Assembly (NCBI RefSeq): GCF_018863235.1
Contig: NZ_JAHKRS010000008.1
Location: 162,204-226,203, forward strand
Source: Pseudomaricurvus albidus
GTDB lineage: Bacteria; Pseudomonadota; Gammaproteobacteria; Pseudomonadales; Cellvibrionaceae
Direction: 5' to 3'
Length of the DNA: 64,000 bases
Below, piece by piece: positions 42,929-52,719 of this stretch (its first letter is position 1; each line of letters starts with the position of its first letter). The notes below the pieces were generated by a model. It was given only the letters and a program-made list of their open reading frames with translations, made no database searches and was not told where the DNA came from. The position numbers were made by a program, and so were the translations under genes.

Positions 42929-44563
42929 TCAGCGCTGCACATCCTGAGGCCGGACGAACCAGCGCAGGCGTTCTGGTTCATCCGCCAGGATTAATTCATA
43001 GGTGGTGGCGTTCGATCGATCTGCCAGTAGCTGCTCGCGACCTTGTTCGAGACAAGTCGACAATGGCGTTTCGCAGGTGTCCGGTGCCTGGATTGTCCTG
43101 CGAGTGAAGTCCACATCAACCAGCGACGACGGTAAGTTCATCGGCTGTCCCTGGTAGCGCCAGATGTTTGCCTTGGGATCGAACTGGTAATAGGGCAGCA
43201 GGCGCCAGCCGTGTTCGGCGACCAATTCCACAGCAGATACCAGATAATCAAAGGTGGATTCGTCGATAAAATAGTTAAAATTAAGACGGGTCCAGCCGGG
43301 ACGCAGCACCATATGGCCTGCCAGCAATTGCTCTTCAAGTGCTTTGCTGTAGGTCATGTCCATACCCAGCAGGCTGTGTCCATAGGGGCCGGCACAGGAG
43401 CAGCCGCCGCGAGCCTGAATGCCAAACAGATCATTCAACAGGGCAACCACAAAGCCGTAATGCAGATCCTTTTCCCCGTGACGAATGCGCAGCGAGGTAA
43501 TGGACAGGCGCGGCACATCGATGGCTCCCAGAATGTCTATATTGTCGTGCTGGGACCAGCGAGCCACGGCTCGTTCAACAAAGTCCGCTTCGCGTTTTTC
43601 GATGAAGTCGGTTCCCACCTGTTGCTGCAGGCGGAACACCAGTCCAGCTCGAATGGATTCTACAATGGCCGGGGTGCCGCCTTCCTCGCGACGTTCTGGG
43701 TTGTCGATAAAACGGTGGTCTTCCGGGGTGACGTACATCACCGTGCCGCCACCCGGTACCGCTGGCACCCGATTGCAAAACAGTTTGCGTTTGGCCACCA
43801 GCACACCCGGCGTACCTGGCCCGCCGATAAATTTGTGTGGTGACAGGAAGATGGCGTCTTTGTCGCTCATATCAATACCCACATAAGGACCGGCAGCGGC
43901 GTAATCCCAGAAGGACAGAGCACCGTAACGATGCAGCAGACTGCTGACGGCTGTTACATCGGTCTTGATGCCGGTGACATTGGAGGCGGCGGAAAAGCTG
44001 CCAATCACCAGCTTCCGTTGCTGAACCCTCTGCAGGGCCTGCTCCAGAGTCTTCATGTCCAGCTGGCCGCAACCTGTAAGAGGAATGCTGATGACCTCGG
44101 CAATACTCTCGCGCCACGGCAATTCGTTGGAGTGATGCTCGTAGGGGCCGATCAGAACCACAGGGCGCTCGTCCTCTGGAATTTGATCGAGTAGGGCGTA
44201 GCGATCGTTCAAGTCGGCCGGCAGGCGAAGGTTGAGAATATCGATAAGCTTGTGGATGGCAGCGGTGGCTCCGGGACCACAGAAGATTACCTGATCGTCT
44301 TCGGTGCCGTTGACGGCTGACCGAATCTGCTGCCGCGCCTGTTCTCTTAGCCGGGTGGTTTGTGCACCGGTAAACGAGGTTTCGGTATGGGTATTGGCGT
44401 AGTAGGGCAGTACACCGTGTTGAATGGTGTCTTCGATCAGGCTCAGTGCACGACCTGAGGCCGTGTAATCCGCGTATACCAGCGGCTTGAGTCCGAACGG
44501 AGTGCGTATTGCGGTTTTTTCACCAATAACGGCCTGGCGAATGGCATTGATCAGTTCTGACAT
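42929..44563 (-). CDS. Class V aminotransferase, cysteine-desulfurase-like
   Basis: A 544-residue fold-type I PLP enzyme, longer than typical IscS/SufS (about 400). The Schiff-base lysine is K244 in LSPHKFIGGPG, the PLP-stacking His is in EHHSNELPW and the aspartate is D220 (SFWDYAAAG). A cysteine-bearing segment ARGGCSCAGPYGHSLLG (C388, C390) occupies the position of the cysteine-desulfurase active-site loop. About 100 C-terminal residues are extra. It heads an operon with a sulfite exporter and a persulfide dioxygenase, and a Lrp regulator is divergent, so cysteine sulfur release is the likely reaction. Confidence 0.85.
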   Translation of the reverse strand: MSELINAIRQAVIGEKTAIRTPFGLKPLVYADYTASGRALSLIEDTIQHGVLPYYANTHTETSFTGAQTTRLREQARQQIRSAVNGTEDDQVIFCGPGATAAIHKLIDILNLRLPADLNDRYALLDQIPEDERPVVLIGPYEHHSNELPWRESIAEVISIPLTGCGQLDMKTLEQALQRVQQRKLVIGSFSAASNVTGIKTDVTAVSSLLHRYGALSFWDYAAAGPYVGIDMSDKDAIFLSPHKFIGGPGTPGVLVAKRKLFCNRVPAVPGGGTVMYVTPEDHRFIDNPERREEGGTPAIVESIRAGLVFRLQQQVGTDFIEKREADFVERAVARWSQHDNIDILGAIDVPRLSITSLRIRHGEKDLHYGFVVALLNDLFGIQARGGCSCAGPYGHSLLGMDMTYSKALEEQLLAGHMVLRPGWTRLNFNYFIDESTFDYLVSAVELVAEHGWRLLPYYQFDPKANIWRYQGQPMNLPSSLVDVDFTRRTIQAPDTCETPLSTCLEQGREQLLADRSNATTYELILADEPERLRWFVRPQDVQR

Positions 44564-44651
44564 GAGGTCTCTTCAAACAATATTTTCAGGTGTTTATTGG
44601 GGTGAAATCTTACGTGGGTTGGCCTGAAACATTGTCTCTGTTTGTCCTGAT

Positions 44652-44665
44652 ATAAAGCTCTTTAT
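44652..44665. promoter_or_regulatory. Candidate Lrp operator
   Basis: ATAAAG-CT-CTTTAT is a perfect 6+2+6 palindrome in the 163-bp gap between the divergent lrp-type gene and the cysteine-desulfurase-like operon. It is placed centrally between the two starts. It does not match the E. coli Lrp consensus. Confidence 0.35.
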
Positions 44666-44726
44666 CGGAACGAAGTTTCATAAAGGTGCTAAAATATGGA
44701 AAATTATTCTTGAGTGGGTTGTTCTT

Positions 44727-45197
44727 ATGAATTTTGATCAACAAGATCGCCAGATTCTGGAGCTGTTGCAGGTGGATGCCAGCTTGTCCGTGGGGGAGGT
44801 GGCCGAGCGGGTCGGCATTTCAAAGTCCGCTTGTTGGCGTCGCATTCAAAAGCTCGAAGAGGCTGAAGTGATTCGTCAGCGGGTCACATTGCTCAATCCC
44901 GATAAGGTCAATTTGCCCCTGATGGTATATATCGCGGTACGTACCAATCAGCATAACGCTGCCTGGTCCGAGCGATTTCGCGAGGTGGTGGCTGGCATCC
45001 CTGAGATTCTGGAGGTTTGTCGAATGAGTGGCGATCTGGATTACCTGATCAAGGCCGTGGTGAGTGATATGCCGGACTACGATCGCTTGTATCAGCAACT
45101 GATTCAGGCAGACCTGTTTGATGTCAGTTCCAGTTTTGTGATGGAGACGATGAAGCAGACAACGGTGCTGCCGTTGTCGCATATGCAGGATCTGTAG
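44727..45197 (+). CDS. Lrp/AsnC-family transcriptional regulator
   Basis: A 156-residue Lrp-type regulator. The N-terminal helix-turn-helix is SVGEVAERVGISKSACWRRI and the C-terminal RAM ligand-binding domain contains ILEVCRMSGDLDYLIKAVVS. It is divergent from the cysteine-desulfurase-like operon. The arrangement is like that of cysteine-responsive DecR/CuyR regulators next to cysteine-degrading enzymes, so L-cysteine is a plausible effector. Similarity alone does not prove this. Confidence 0.92.
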   Translation: MNFDQQDRQILELLQVDASLSVGEVAERVGISKSACWRRIQKLEEAEVIRQRVTLLNPDKVNLPLMVYIAVRTNQHNAAWSERFREVVAGIPEILEVCRMSGDLDYLIKAVVSDMPDYDRLYQQLIQADLFDVSSSFVMETMKQTTVLPLSHMQDL

Positions 45198-45206
45198 TGG
45201 TAACCG

Positions 45207-45247
45207 TTTGCGCCCCGGCGGGTTGTCAAAACCCGCAGGCGCGCAAT
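45207..45247. terminator. Bidirectional terminator-like hairpin
   Basis: GCGGGTT (45218-45224) pairs with AACCCGC (45230-45236) over loop GTCAA, extended by TTGCGCC and GGCGCGCAA outside. It lies between the convergent lrp-type gene and the CoA ligase gene. Confidence 0.6.
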
Positions 45248-45250
45248 TTG

Positions 45251-46612
45251 TCAGTTTCGGGTTTCCAGCAACTTTACCTTGCCGGTTGCACCGTATTCCA
45301 TGTGCAGTTCCCCTTCATTAAACAGGGTAATTTCGGCGCGGAAGCGTAATTGACGCTGGATTTTGTCTTCCAGGCGGGCTTTAAGGTCTTGTTGGTTGGA
45401 TTCACTGAATGTGCCCTTGCACTCAACTTTCACTTGCATGGGGGGCTCAATTACAGGCGATTCCGAGTCTTTTACGATACGAATGTTACCGGTGACCTCG
45501 TCTTCAAAACTCATTACCAGATCGCGCACAGCGGTGGGGAATACATTGACGCCTTTGACCAGCAGCATGTCGTCAACTCTGCCCAAAATATCGAAACGCA
45601 TACCCGGCAAACCACATTGGCACGGGGTCATTTTGACTCGCATTTTGTCGCCGTCCATAAAGCGAATCAATGGCCCGCACTCCCGATCCAGACCGGTGTA
45701 GACAAACTCACCCTCGGCGCCATCTTCCCAGGGCAGAACGGTGTTGGTGTTGCGGTCATAGAGTTCGATGTAGGCACTGTCGGGTGAAATAAAGTGCATG
45801 CCGTCGTGCTCTCGACACTGGCTGAAAATCGGGTTCAGGCATCCGGTACCGCCACTCATGTCAAAGATCTCGGCGCCGCCAAAACCTTCTGACAGTTCTT
45901 TGACAATCTCTGGCACGCTTCCGCCAGGCTCGCCGTAAACCACCAGCGACTGAAGCCCCAGCTGACTTAAGTCAATGTCGAGTTCAGTACGTGCTTTTTT
46001 CAGCAGTTGACGAGCAAAAGACGGGGTGCACACCATGTGGTGTGGACGCGTGAGTTGCATCATCTCGGCTACCTTGGCAGTACCGACAAGGCCGCCAATC
46101 GGAATCACGTTAGCGCCAAAAGACAACAGTGCATCCACCGTGGGAATACCCGCGACCCACATGCTCATAACGCCCGCCATCATGACTTTGTCACCTGGCT
46201 TCAGACCACACATCTCCGCGAGACGGGCAAAGTTTCGGGCAATGACTTCCCGATCCCCTGCGGTGTGCCCCTGAAAACTGGGTGTCCCTGTGGTACCCGA
46301 GGAAGCACTCATACGATTGACTTCACGGATGTCGCAGGTCAGATGCATACCCAGCGGGTGCTGGAATTGCTTCATGGATTCTGCCTGGCTTTCCCGCTCC
46401 TCGTACTTATCGAACAGGGGGTAGTCTTTGTATTGTTCCAGGGAAGTGAACTCGTGCGGGTTGACTCCAGCACGATCAAATTTGTCCCGATAATATGGGG
46501 ATTGTTCGTAGACACGAATCAGCTGTTTTTTTAATTTTTCAAACTGCATTTTCTTCAGCTCAGGATGATTCAGATCCAGTCGCTGTGGTGTCTTCCAGGA
46601 GGCATCGGTCAT
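45251..46612 (-). CDS. Phenylacetate-CoA ligase-family (PaaK-like) AMP ligase
   Basis: A 453-residue adenylate-forming enzyme of the PaaK type. Motifs: ASSGTTGTPSFQGHT (P-loop), DMSGGTGCLNPIFSQC, LGRVDDMLLVKGVNVFPTAV and the C-terminal lysine in GATGKVKLLETR. It activates an aromatic or short-chain acid to its CoA thioester. The start is the ATG at 46612; the frame runs 56 codons further but that part overlaps the enoyl-CoA hydratase gene. Followed by a terminator-like hairpin. Substrate uncertain; no phenylacetate pathway genes are near. Confidence 0.88.
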   Translation of the reverse strand: MTDASWKTPQRLDLNHPELKKMQFEKLKKQLIRVYEQSPYYRDKFDRAGVNPHEFTSLEQYKDYPLFDKYEERESQAESMKQFQHPLGMHLTCDIREVNRMSASSGTTGTPSFQGHTAGDREVIARNFARLAEMCGLKPGDKVMMAGVMSMWVAGIPTVDALLSFGANVIPIGGLVGTAKVAEMMQLTRPHHMVCTPSFARQLLKKARTELDIDLSQLGLQSLVVYGEPGGSVPEIVKELSEGFGGAEIFDMSGGTGCLNPIFSQCREHDGMHFISPDSAYIELYDRNTNTVLPWEDGAEGEFVYTGLDRECGPLIRFMDGDKMRVKMTPCQCGLPGMRFDILGRVDDMLLVKGVNVFPTAVRDLVMSFEDEVTGNIRIVKDSESPVIEPPMQVKVECKGTFSESNQQDLKARLEDKIQRQLRFRAEITLFNEGELHMEYGATGKVKLLETRN

Positions 46613-46670
46613 CGAAATTTCACTCTCAAGTATCGGTAAAGGGTTGGAGTTATCGTTATGTCGCCGCGAA

Positions 46671-47447
46671 TCAGGCGCCGATGAACTCTGGTTTACGCTT
46701 TTCGATAAAGGCGCGCCGACCTTCATGCAGATCATGACTGTCCAACATGAGGTTACGCTTTTCGACGCCGATAGCGGCATTTTCTGAAAAGCTGCGGCTG
46801 AAGCTCTTGACGGCCATTTCTTTAGTGATACGGTTGGCTAATGGACTCAATGCCGCAATTTTGTGCGCCCACTCCAGCGCGGCGTTTTTTACCTGGTCAT
46901 CGGCGACCACCCGATTGACCAAGCCCGTGCGGTAGGCCCATTCAGCATCACGCTGTTCTCCCATCAGCAACAGTTCCAGGGCGTTGGCGACACCCATAAT
47001 ACGCGCGCCGTGCATGGCGGCATTGATCGTCGGAATACCGATTTTGCTTTCCGGCAGCGCAAAGCGGGCGCTCTCGCCGGCGATGCGCAAATCGCAACCG
47101 AGTGCCATGCTTAATCCCTCACCAATACAGTAGCCTTGGATCGCAGCAATGATGGGTTTGTCACAGAAATATTCACCTTCCAGTTCGACGTCGAACTCCG
47201 ACGCCAATTCGGTGGCATCGCCTTGTTTGCTGGCAGCTTCAAGAGCTTTGATGTCTACGCCGGCAGAAAACGCTTTATCCCCTGCAGCAGTGATGACAGC
47301 CACCCAGGCATTATTGTCATCCCGAAATCGGGCGGTGGCGGCATTGAATTCCCGGTACATTTCAGGGTTGAAAGTGTTCATCGCTTCCGGGCGGTTGAGC
47401 GTAATGACAGCCACGTGTTGATCGAGTTCGTAGGTTACTACTGACAT
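46671..47447 (-). CDS. Enoyl-CoA hydratase/isomerase family protein
   Basis: A 258-residue crotonase-fold enzyme. The CoA-binding/oxyanion segments are AFSAGVDIKALE and IQGYCIGEGLSMALGCDLRI, and catalytic-residue region FALPESKIGIP is present (Glu in PESK). The start is the ATG at 47447, with AGGA 9 bases upstream. It lies 58 bp upstream of the PaaK-like ligase and probably shares its transcript, suggesting degradation of an acid through CoA esters. Confidence 0.92.
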   Translation of the reverse strand: MSVVTYELDQHVAVITLNRPEAMNTFNPEMYREFNAATARFRDDNNAWVAVITAAGDKAFSAGVDIKALEAASKQGDATELASEFDVELEGEYFCDKPIIAAIQGYCIGEGLSMALGCDLRIAGESARFALPESKIGIPTINAAMHGARIMGVANALELLLMGEQRDAEWAYRTGLVNRVVADDQVKNAALEWAHKIAALSPLANRITKEMAVKSFSRSFSENAAIGVEKRNLMLDSHDLHEGRRAFIEKRKPEFIGA

Positions 47448-47628
47448 TATTAATTTTCCTGCAGTTATTGGAGTCGGTATTTTTTGCGTTGTAGGATTAT
47501 CCCCGGGGCACCCATAACTCACCATGACTTGAAAAGTCGGGTATTGGTTGAGCGGCTTAAAGGGGGATAAACGTCGAATTGAAACCGGCTTTGCAAGAAA
47601 GGCTCAGGGTCTGTAACCCAGTGAAAAA

Positions 47629-48492
47629 TCAATAGTGTAAGAGAGGGTGATTGAGGTTGTGATTGACAAAGTTGGGGAGTTCCAGCGTAGCGTCCTCCGC
47701 GCAAAATGTAGATACTAAAATGTCTGGGGTAGCGGTATAGGCCAGTGGCCCGAGCAGGTTTTCAATGTAGGAGTGGATAAGGAAGCTTTGTGGTTTGTTG
47801 TTGAGTATCACATTAAACCGAAAGGTCAGTCCCGGGAAGCGGGATGCGGCTTGTTGTTGCCAGTTGTCCGGCAGATATGGAGAAGCTTGTAGCTGTTCTA
47901 ATAGCCTGCTGATCTTGTTGTCTTTATCACCGTGAAAGTACAACCGTTGCTGCAGGGACAGCATCAGAACCGACAGGGTTCCCCCCCAATCTTGATCGAG
48001 ATTCTGGCTTTCGACATAACTGAAAAGAAATTCAAAAAGGTTTTTCGATTTGCCCAGCGTACCCTTGGTGTCCAGTTGTGCTTGAAACCCGACCCAGGCT
48101 TTGTTGACCATGAGGATGTCTCCCGACATGTCCACAGCCACAGCCGGATTCGGGTCTAGCGCTTTGAGGCCAATGACAATTTCCTCCCGCCGGTGAGAGA
48201 GTTCCGGATCAGTGAGGTTGAAACTGTGATTGAGGTTGATATAGCCGGCGGAGAACAACAGGTTGGTGGTGTCCCTGATGCCCAGATTCAGGGCGTCAGC
48301 GATGCGTATGACCATATCCTTGCTGGGCTGGGCCGCGCCTTTTTCTAAACGGCTGATGTGGCGACTGGCGGAATCAATCCGGGCTGCCAGTTCCTCCTGG
48401 CTGATTTTGTGGACATTGCGCCAAAATCGCAAAAGTTGACCAAAATGTATACTGTGATCATTCTCATCCGCTGTTTTTTTGGGCGCTGTCAT
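47629..48492 (-). CDS. XRE-family regulator with MmyB-like ligand domain
   Basis: A 287-residue regulator. The helix-turn-helix is ISQEELAARIDSASRHISRLEKGAAQPSKD. After a SAGY segment comes a PAS-like MmyB/MLTR ligand-binding domain (about 100-285; GLKALDPNPAVAVDMSGDIL). Start at the ATG at 48492, with GGAG 5 bases upstream, rather than at the ATG five codons earlier. It is divergent from the TonB-dependent receptor gene and is the likely local regulator of it. Fatty-acid-like ligands have been proposed for the family. Confidence 0.88.
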   Translation of the reverse strand: MTAPKKTADENDHSIHFGQLLRFWRNVHKISQEELAARIDSASRHISRLEKGAAQPSKDMVIRIADALNLGIRDTTNLLFSAGYINLNHSFNLTDPELSHRREEIVIGLKALDPNPAVAVDMSGDILMVNKAWVGFQAQLDTKGTLGKSKNLFEFLFSYVESQNLDQDWGGTLSVLMLSLQQRLYFHGDKDNKISRLLEQLQASPYLPDNWQQQAASRFPGLTFRFNVILNNKPQSFLIHSYIENLLGPLAYTATPDILVSTFCAEDATLELPNFVNHNLNHPLLHY

Positions 48493-48678
48493 AGTGTCTC
48501 CAGTCATTTATGCCCACCTCTAGGTCTACATGTGTGTGGACCAGTCAGTGAGAATAGCCGTTTCCAGACTAAAACGGACTTTCAAAGTCATGGTAACTTG
48601 CTCTCCTGTTGCAGACAATGCCGATCATCCTCAAAAGACTTTGTCCAATAAATAGAATAGTAATCGGGAGATTTGCGC

Positions 48679-50994
48679 ATGTCCAAGACACCATTAAAGG
48701 GGTACTCTTTGAAACACTGTTTCCTGGGGGTAAGCCTCTTGGCTTCAGCAATACACAGTGCCATTGCCAGTGAGACCTGGAGCATTGAAGAAGTGGTTGT
48801 TACTGCCCAGAAACGGGCCCAGAGTTCACAGGACTTGGGCATGGCAGTCTCGGCTATCTCCGGTGAGTCCCTGCGGGATCAGGGGATTTCCCAGGCTGAG
48901 GACTTGGCTCGTGTTATCCCGAATGTCAGTTCCCTCAACGTCTCCGGAGGGGGAGTTCCCATTGTGATTGTGCGTGGTGTCGGACTGCAAAACTTCCGTG
49001 TTAACGACAGTCCCACAACCGCATTTTATGTGGACGACGTCTATCAAACCTCAGTGGTTTCTGCCGATTTCACCATGTTTGATTTGGAACGGGTTGAGCT
49101 GTTGAAAGGACCTCAAGGTGGTCTTTATGGCCGCAACACCATCTCCGGAGCCATGCAAATCATCTCCCAGCGTCCCGATTCTGAGGACGGTGTCAATGGT
49201 TATACCAATGTCGAATATGGCAAATTCAACCGCCGCAAACTGGAAGGCGCTGTCGGTCTGCCCCTGTCTGACAGAAGCGCTTTGCGGGTCAGTGGCCGTT
49301 GGGAAGAGAGTGACGATCGCCAATTTGAAAGTGTGACCGGTGGCTTCGATCACGGCGAAATAGATCGTTGGGCTGCTCGCGCCATGCTGAGCTTCAACCC
49401 CACAGATAATGTGGATCTGCTGTTCAAAGTACACGGCGGTGCCGACCAGTCCGAATTGCCGTTAATGCAGCCAGTAGGTATTTTCGCCGATTTGGGTGCT
49501 TTTAACCCAAATGTCGGGTTGTCTTCCCTGACGCAGACGTTGTGTGATTCCGTGCTGGCAGGGCAAGGTGTGAACGGCGATTGTGTCTACAACAACAACG
49601 CCACAGCTTCGGACTATGGTATCCAGGGTGATTACGATTCAGCCTCTGACATGGGCGGTTTTCTGGACAATGAGTGGCAGGGCGCCAGCCTCAACGCTCA
49701 ATTTTCCTTTGGCGACTATGTTCTGACCTCAATCAGTGCCTACGATGGCATTGATTATCGTCGCTTCACCGACATGGATGGTCTGCCCATTGAGCATTCC
49801 CATTCCGATTACAATACCGAAATCGATGCCTGGCAGCAGGAATTCCGCCTGGCATACGAAGGCAGTGACGTTGTCAGTTGGGTCGTCGGTATCAACTATG
49901 CCGAGGATGAACTCACCGAAGCCTCAATTGCTTTGGGTAAAGACGGTTTAATGCCGGTGGCCTTCAATGGCGCTGAGCTGCTCGAGCAGAATTACGAACA
50001 GAGTACTGAGGCTCTTGCCGTTTATGGCCACGGAGAGTGGCGTTTTGCCGACGACTGGAACCTTGTCGGCGAGATGCGCTACACCGATGCTAAAAAATCC
50101 TTTACGGGTCAGGAAAATTTGTACATACCAGCGTTTGGTCTGGTACCTTTCCTGGCGGCGGATGATTCCCGCAGCTTTGAGGATGTGAGCGGCAAACTGG
50201 CGCTGGAGTGGACGCCAAGCTTGGATCTGTTGGTTTATGCAAGCGTGTCTAAAGGCTTTAAAACCGGAGGTTTCTTTGGCGGTTTTGCCACTGAACCCCA
50301 CCAGTATGAGTCTTATGACTCAGAAACCATTCTGGCCTATGAGACTGGTTTTAAGAGTGATTGGTTAGACGGCCAGCTGCGGGTGAACGGTTCACTCTTC
50401 TTCTATGACCGTAGCGATGTGCAGCAGAGCGCCACCGACACCAGTGGCAGCGTAGCAGTGACCCGTCTGACCAATGTCGGGGACGTCGAGGCCAGTGGTG
50501 CCGAACTGGATGTGACCTACCAACCCACGCGCGCCTTGAGCTTGCAATTGGGACTTGGTTATACCGACTCCACACTTGTGGATAGTGATTTGGTCAGTGC
50601 TACTATCCCCGGCTTGACCGAAAGTTCTATTGAGGGTACCAATACGCCCAATTACTCTCGTGTCAGCGCGAACTTTCTGGGACAGTACGAGCAGGACCTG
50701 ACCGATGCGTTATACGGTCGCCTGCAGCTGGAAATCAGTTATCGCTCTGAAAGGGATTTGAATCTGGTCACCAACCCGTTGGAGGATGCTCTGCTGACCG
50801 AGCCCGAACAAACGTTAACCAATGTACGTGCCGAAGTTGGCTCTACCGACGGTAGCTGGAAAACAATATTGTTTGTCGAGAACCTGACCGATGAGCGCTA
50901 TCGTAGCTTGATGCGTGATAATGGCCTGCGCGGAATGCATACCCTCTATGGTGATCCTCGTACCTGGGGAGTGTCCTTTACCTACAACTGGTAA
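48679..50994 (+). CDS. TonB-dependent receptor
   Basis: A 771-residue outer-membrane receptor. The signal peptide ends near SAIAS. The TonB box-like EEVVVTAQKRAQSSQDL precedes the plug domain (ARVIPNVSSLNVSGGGVPIV, DLERVELLKGPQGGLYGRNT). The barrel has strand repeats and ends SFTYNW with a terminal aromatic residue. GGGAG lies 8 bases before the ATG at 48679. It is the type common in marine bacteria for siderophores, haem, vitamins or glycans. Substrate unknown. Downstream lies an NhaC-type transporter, likely in the same transcript. Confidence 0.95.
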   Translation: MSKTPLKGYSLKHCFLGVSLLASAIHSAIASETWSIEEVVVTAQKRAQSSQDLGMAVSAISGESLRDQGISQAEDLARVIPNVSSLNVSGGGVPIVIVRGVGLQNFRVNDSPTTAFYVDDVYQTSVVSADFTMFDLERVELLKGPQGGLYGRNTISGAMQIISQRPDSEDGVNGYTNVEYGKFNRRKLEGAVGLPLSDRSALRVSGRWEESDDRQFESVTGGFDHGEIDRWAARAMLSFNPTDNVDLLFKVHGGADQSELPLMQPVGIFADLGAFNPNVGLSSLTQTLCDSVLAGQGVNGDCVYNNNATASDYGIQGDYDSASDMGGFLDNEWQGASLNAQFSFGDYVLTSISAYDGIDYRRFTDMDGLPIEHSHSDYNTEIDAWQQEFRLAYEGSDVVSWVVGINYAEDELTEASIALGKDGLMPVAFNGAELLEQNYEQSTEALAVYGHGEWRFADDWNLVGEMRYTDAKKSFTGQENLYIPAFGLVPFLAADDSRSFEDVSGKLALEWTPSLDLLVYASVSKGFKTGGFFGGFATEPHQYESYDSETILAYETGFKSDWLDGQLRVNGSLFFYDRSDVQQSATDTSGSVAVTRLTNVGDVEASGAELDVTYQPTRALSLQLGLGYTDSTLVDSDLVSATIPGLTESSIEGTNTPNYSRVSANFLGQYEQDLTDALYGRLQLEISYRSERDLNLVTNPLEDALLTEPEQTLTNVRAEVGSTDGSWKTILFVENLTDERYRSLMRDNGLRGMHTLYGDPRTWGVSFTYNW

Positions 50995-51012
50995 TGTAAG
51001 GTAAGACGCATC

Positions 51013-51079
51013 AAACTGATGATGGAGTTGCCAGTTACCGGGTTTAGGCTTGGCTTGGTAGCTCCATCCAGTTGTTTTA
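51013..51079 (+). terminator. Imperfect hairpin after TonB receptor
   Basis: GATGGAG and CTCCATC arms with partially complementary flanks (TTGCCA and TGGTAG) bracket a long loop, and GTTTTATTC follows. It may terminate or attenuate before the NhaC gene. Confidence 0.5.
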
Positions 51080-51125
51080 TTCTCCCGGTTCAAATCGGGC
51101 TTCAGTTTAATACCCGGTAAGTTAT

Positions 51126-52610
51126 ATGGAAAAATCCAGCCCCAAAGCCTTAGGTGGCTTTTACCTGACACGCTGGGCAGCCTGTGTCCCACTAATGATA
51201 ATGGTGGTTCCCGCCATTATCTTGAGTCTGAAAGGTGTCTTGTCTACGGATATCATGATTGCCGGTGGGGTTGTTGGACTGATGCTGGGGTCGCTTTTGG
51301 CAAAGCGAAAAAAAGAGTACTGGAACCAGGTTACTCACGCCCTGGGTGATCAAACCGGTTTGCTGGTATTCGCTCTGTTTCTTATTGTCGGTATTTACAG
51401 CAAGTTGCTGGTCGAAGCTCAGTTGGCCCAAGGGTTAATTTGGCTGGCAGGACAATTGCAAGTCGGTCCGGCTTTGTTTGCACTGTTTATTTATGTGGTT
51501 TGTTCCGTGCTGGGAACGGCCATGGGCACTTCGGTGGGCATTGTGCTGATCATGACTCCGGTACTGTTTCCTGGAGCCGTAGCGCTTGGGGTGCATCCGG
51601 TCGTGGCTGCTGGTGCGATTCTCAGTGGTGCCGCTACCGGCGATCACTTTGCGCCGGTGTCGGACACCACCATCATTTCCAGCGGCACCCAACATTATAA
51701 ATCAATGGATCGCTGTGCCGAGGTAGGCGAGGTGGTCAGGGCGCGTATGCGCTATGTCATTCCGGCTTTTCTTGTCTGTTGTGTCCTTTATGTCATCGTT
51801 GGCAGCTTGACCGCCCAGCCTGCCATTGACACGGTCAATAGCATGGTCGGTGAAGCCAATCCCATGGGATTGATTATGCTGCTGCCGATGTTGGCGGTGA
51901 TCATTACCGCCATTGCCGGGCGCTCCGTATTTGAGGCTTTGACCTACGGCATTTTGGCTGGTTTGTTATTGGCGATCGGCTTTGACTTGATCAGTTGGCA
52001 CCAGGTATTTTATGTGGAAGGCCGACAGCTCAAGGGCATTGTAGTTGAAGGTGTGGTGCAAAATTTGGAGACCGTTGTGATGATCCTGCTGATGATGGGC
52101 GCCTACGGTGTGATGCGAGCCTACGGTGTGTTGGAAGCGATTGTTACCAGCCTGAAAAGCAAACTGGGTAAAACGCCACGATCCACGGAGCTGACGCTGT
52201 TTGGTATTGGTTGGCTGTTAAATTTTGTGCTGATTGGCTTGGTGGCGCGAGTGACGGTGGTGGCCGGTCCTATCTTTGATGAATTGGGTCGCGCTCAGAA
52301 TCTCCACCCCTGTCGGCGCGCCAACCTTCTCGATGGCGTAGCCAACAGTTTTAGCTTTGTGGTGCCATGGCATATTTGGCCGCTGTTTATGATCATGACC
52401 ATTACCCCTTTGTTGGAGCTCTATCCATACCTGCAGGTACCGGGGCCGACCGACTTTATTTACAGCACTTTTTATCCACTGATAATTTGGGTGGTGATGT
52501 TGTTTGCGGTTATCACTGGTTATGGTCGGAAATTTGAAGGACCTGACGGCAGTGCGGTGGCGAGTGATGTCGTGAGCGCTGCCCCGGCACAGGCCATACC
52601 TGAAAAGTAA
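51126..52610 (+). CDS. NhaC-family Na+/H+ (or organic anion) antiporter
   Basis: A 494-residue membrane protein with about eleven helices. NhaC-type motifs are GTAMGTSVGIVLIMTPVLFP, SGAATGDHFAPVSDTTIISS and WLLNFVLIGLVARVTVVAG. The C-terminal tail is low-complexity (SDVVSAAPAQAIPEK). NhaC proteins exchange Na+ for H+, and some relatives exchange organic acids such as malate/lactate. The TonB receptor upstream suggests it imports what the receptor takes up. Substrate not determined. Confidence 0.88.
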   Translation: MEKSSPKALGGFYLTRWAACVPLMIMVVPAIILSLKGVLSTDIMIAGGVVGLMLGSLLAKRKKEYWNQVTHALGDQTGLLVFALFLIVGIYSKLLVEAQLAQGLIWLAGQLQVGPALFALFIYVVCSVLGTAMGTSVGIVLIMTPVLFPGAVALGVHPVVAAGAILSGAATGDHFAPVSDTTIISSGTQHYKSMDRCAEVGEVVRARMRYVIPAFLVCCVLYVIVGSLTAQPAIDTVNSMVGEANPMGLIMLLPMLAVIITAIAGRSVFEALTYGILAGLLLAIGFDLISWHQVFYVEGRQLKGIVVEGVVQNLETVVMILLMMGAYGVMRAYGVLEAIVTSLKSKLGKTPRSTELTLFGIGWLLNFVLIGLVARVTVVAGPIFDELGRAQNLHPCRRANLLDGVANSFSFVVPWHIWPLFMIMTITPLLELYPYLQVPGPTDFIYSTFYPLIIWVVMLFAVITGYGRKFEGPDGSAVASDVVSAAPAQAIPEK

Positions 52611-52719
52611 TTCACCCGGAAGGAAGTGGAGCGCTGCAACTTGTACGACACCGGCGCCTACGTGCAATTGATCGCGATGGAGGTGCGGCTAGCAACAATG
52701 GCAGGCTCGCCTTGAGAGG

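Noticed and set aside
52614..52715. Short frame ending LIAMEVRLATMAGSP after the NhaC gene
   Set aside because: Too short, no start signal and no recognised similarity; it may be debris joined to the amidohydrolase remnant.
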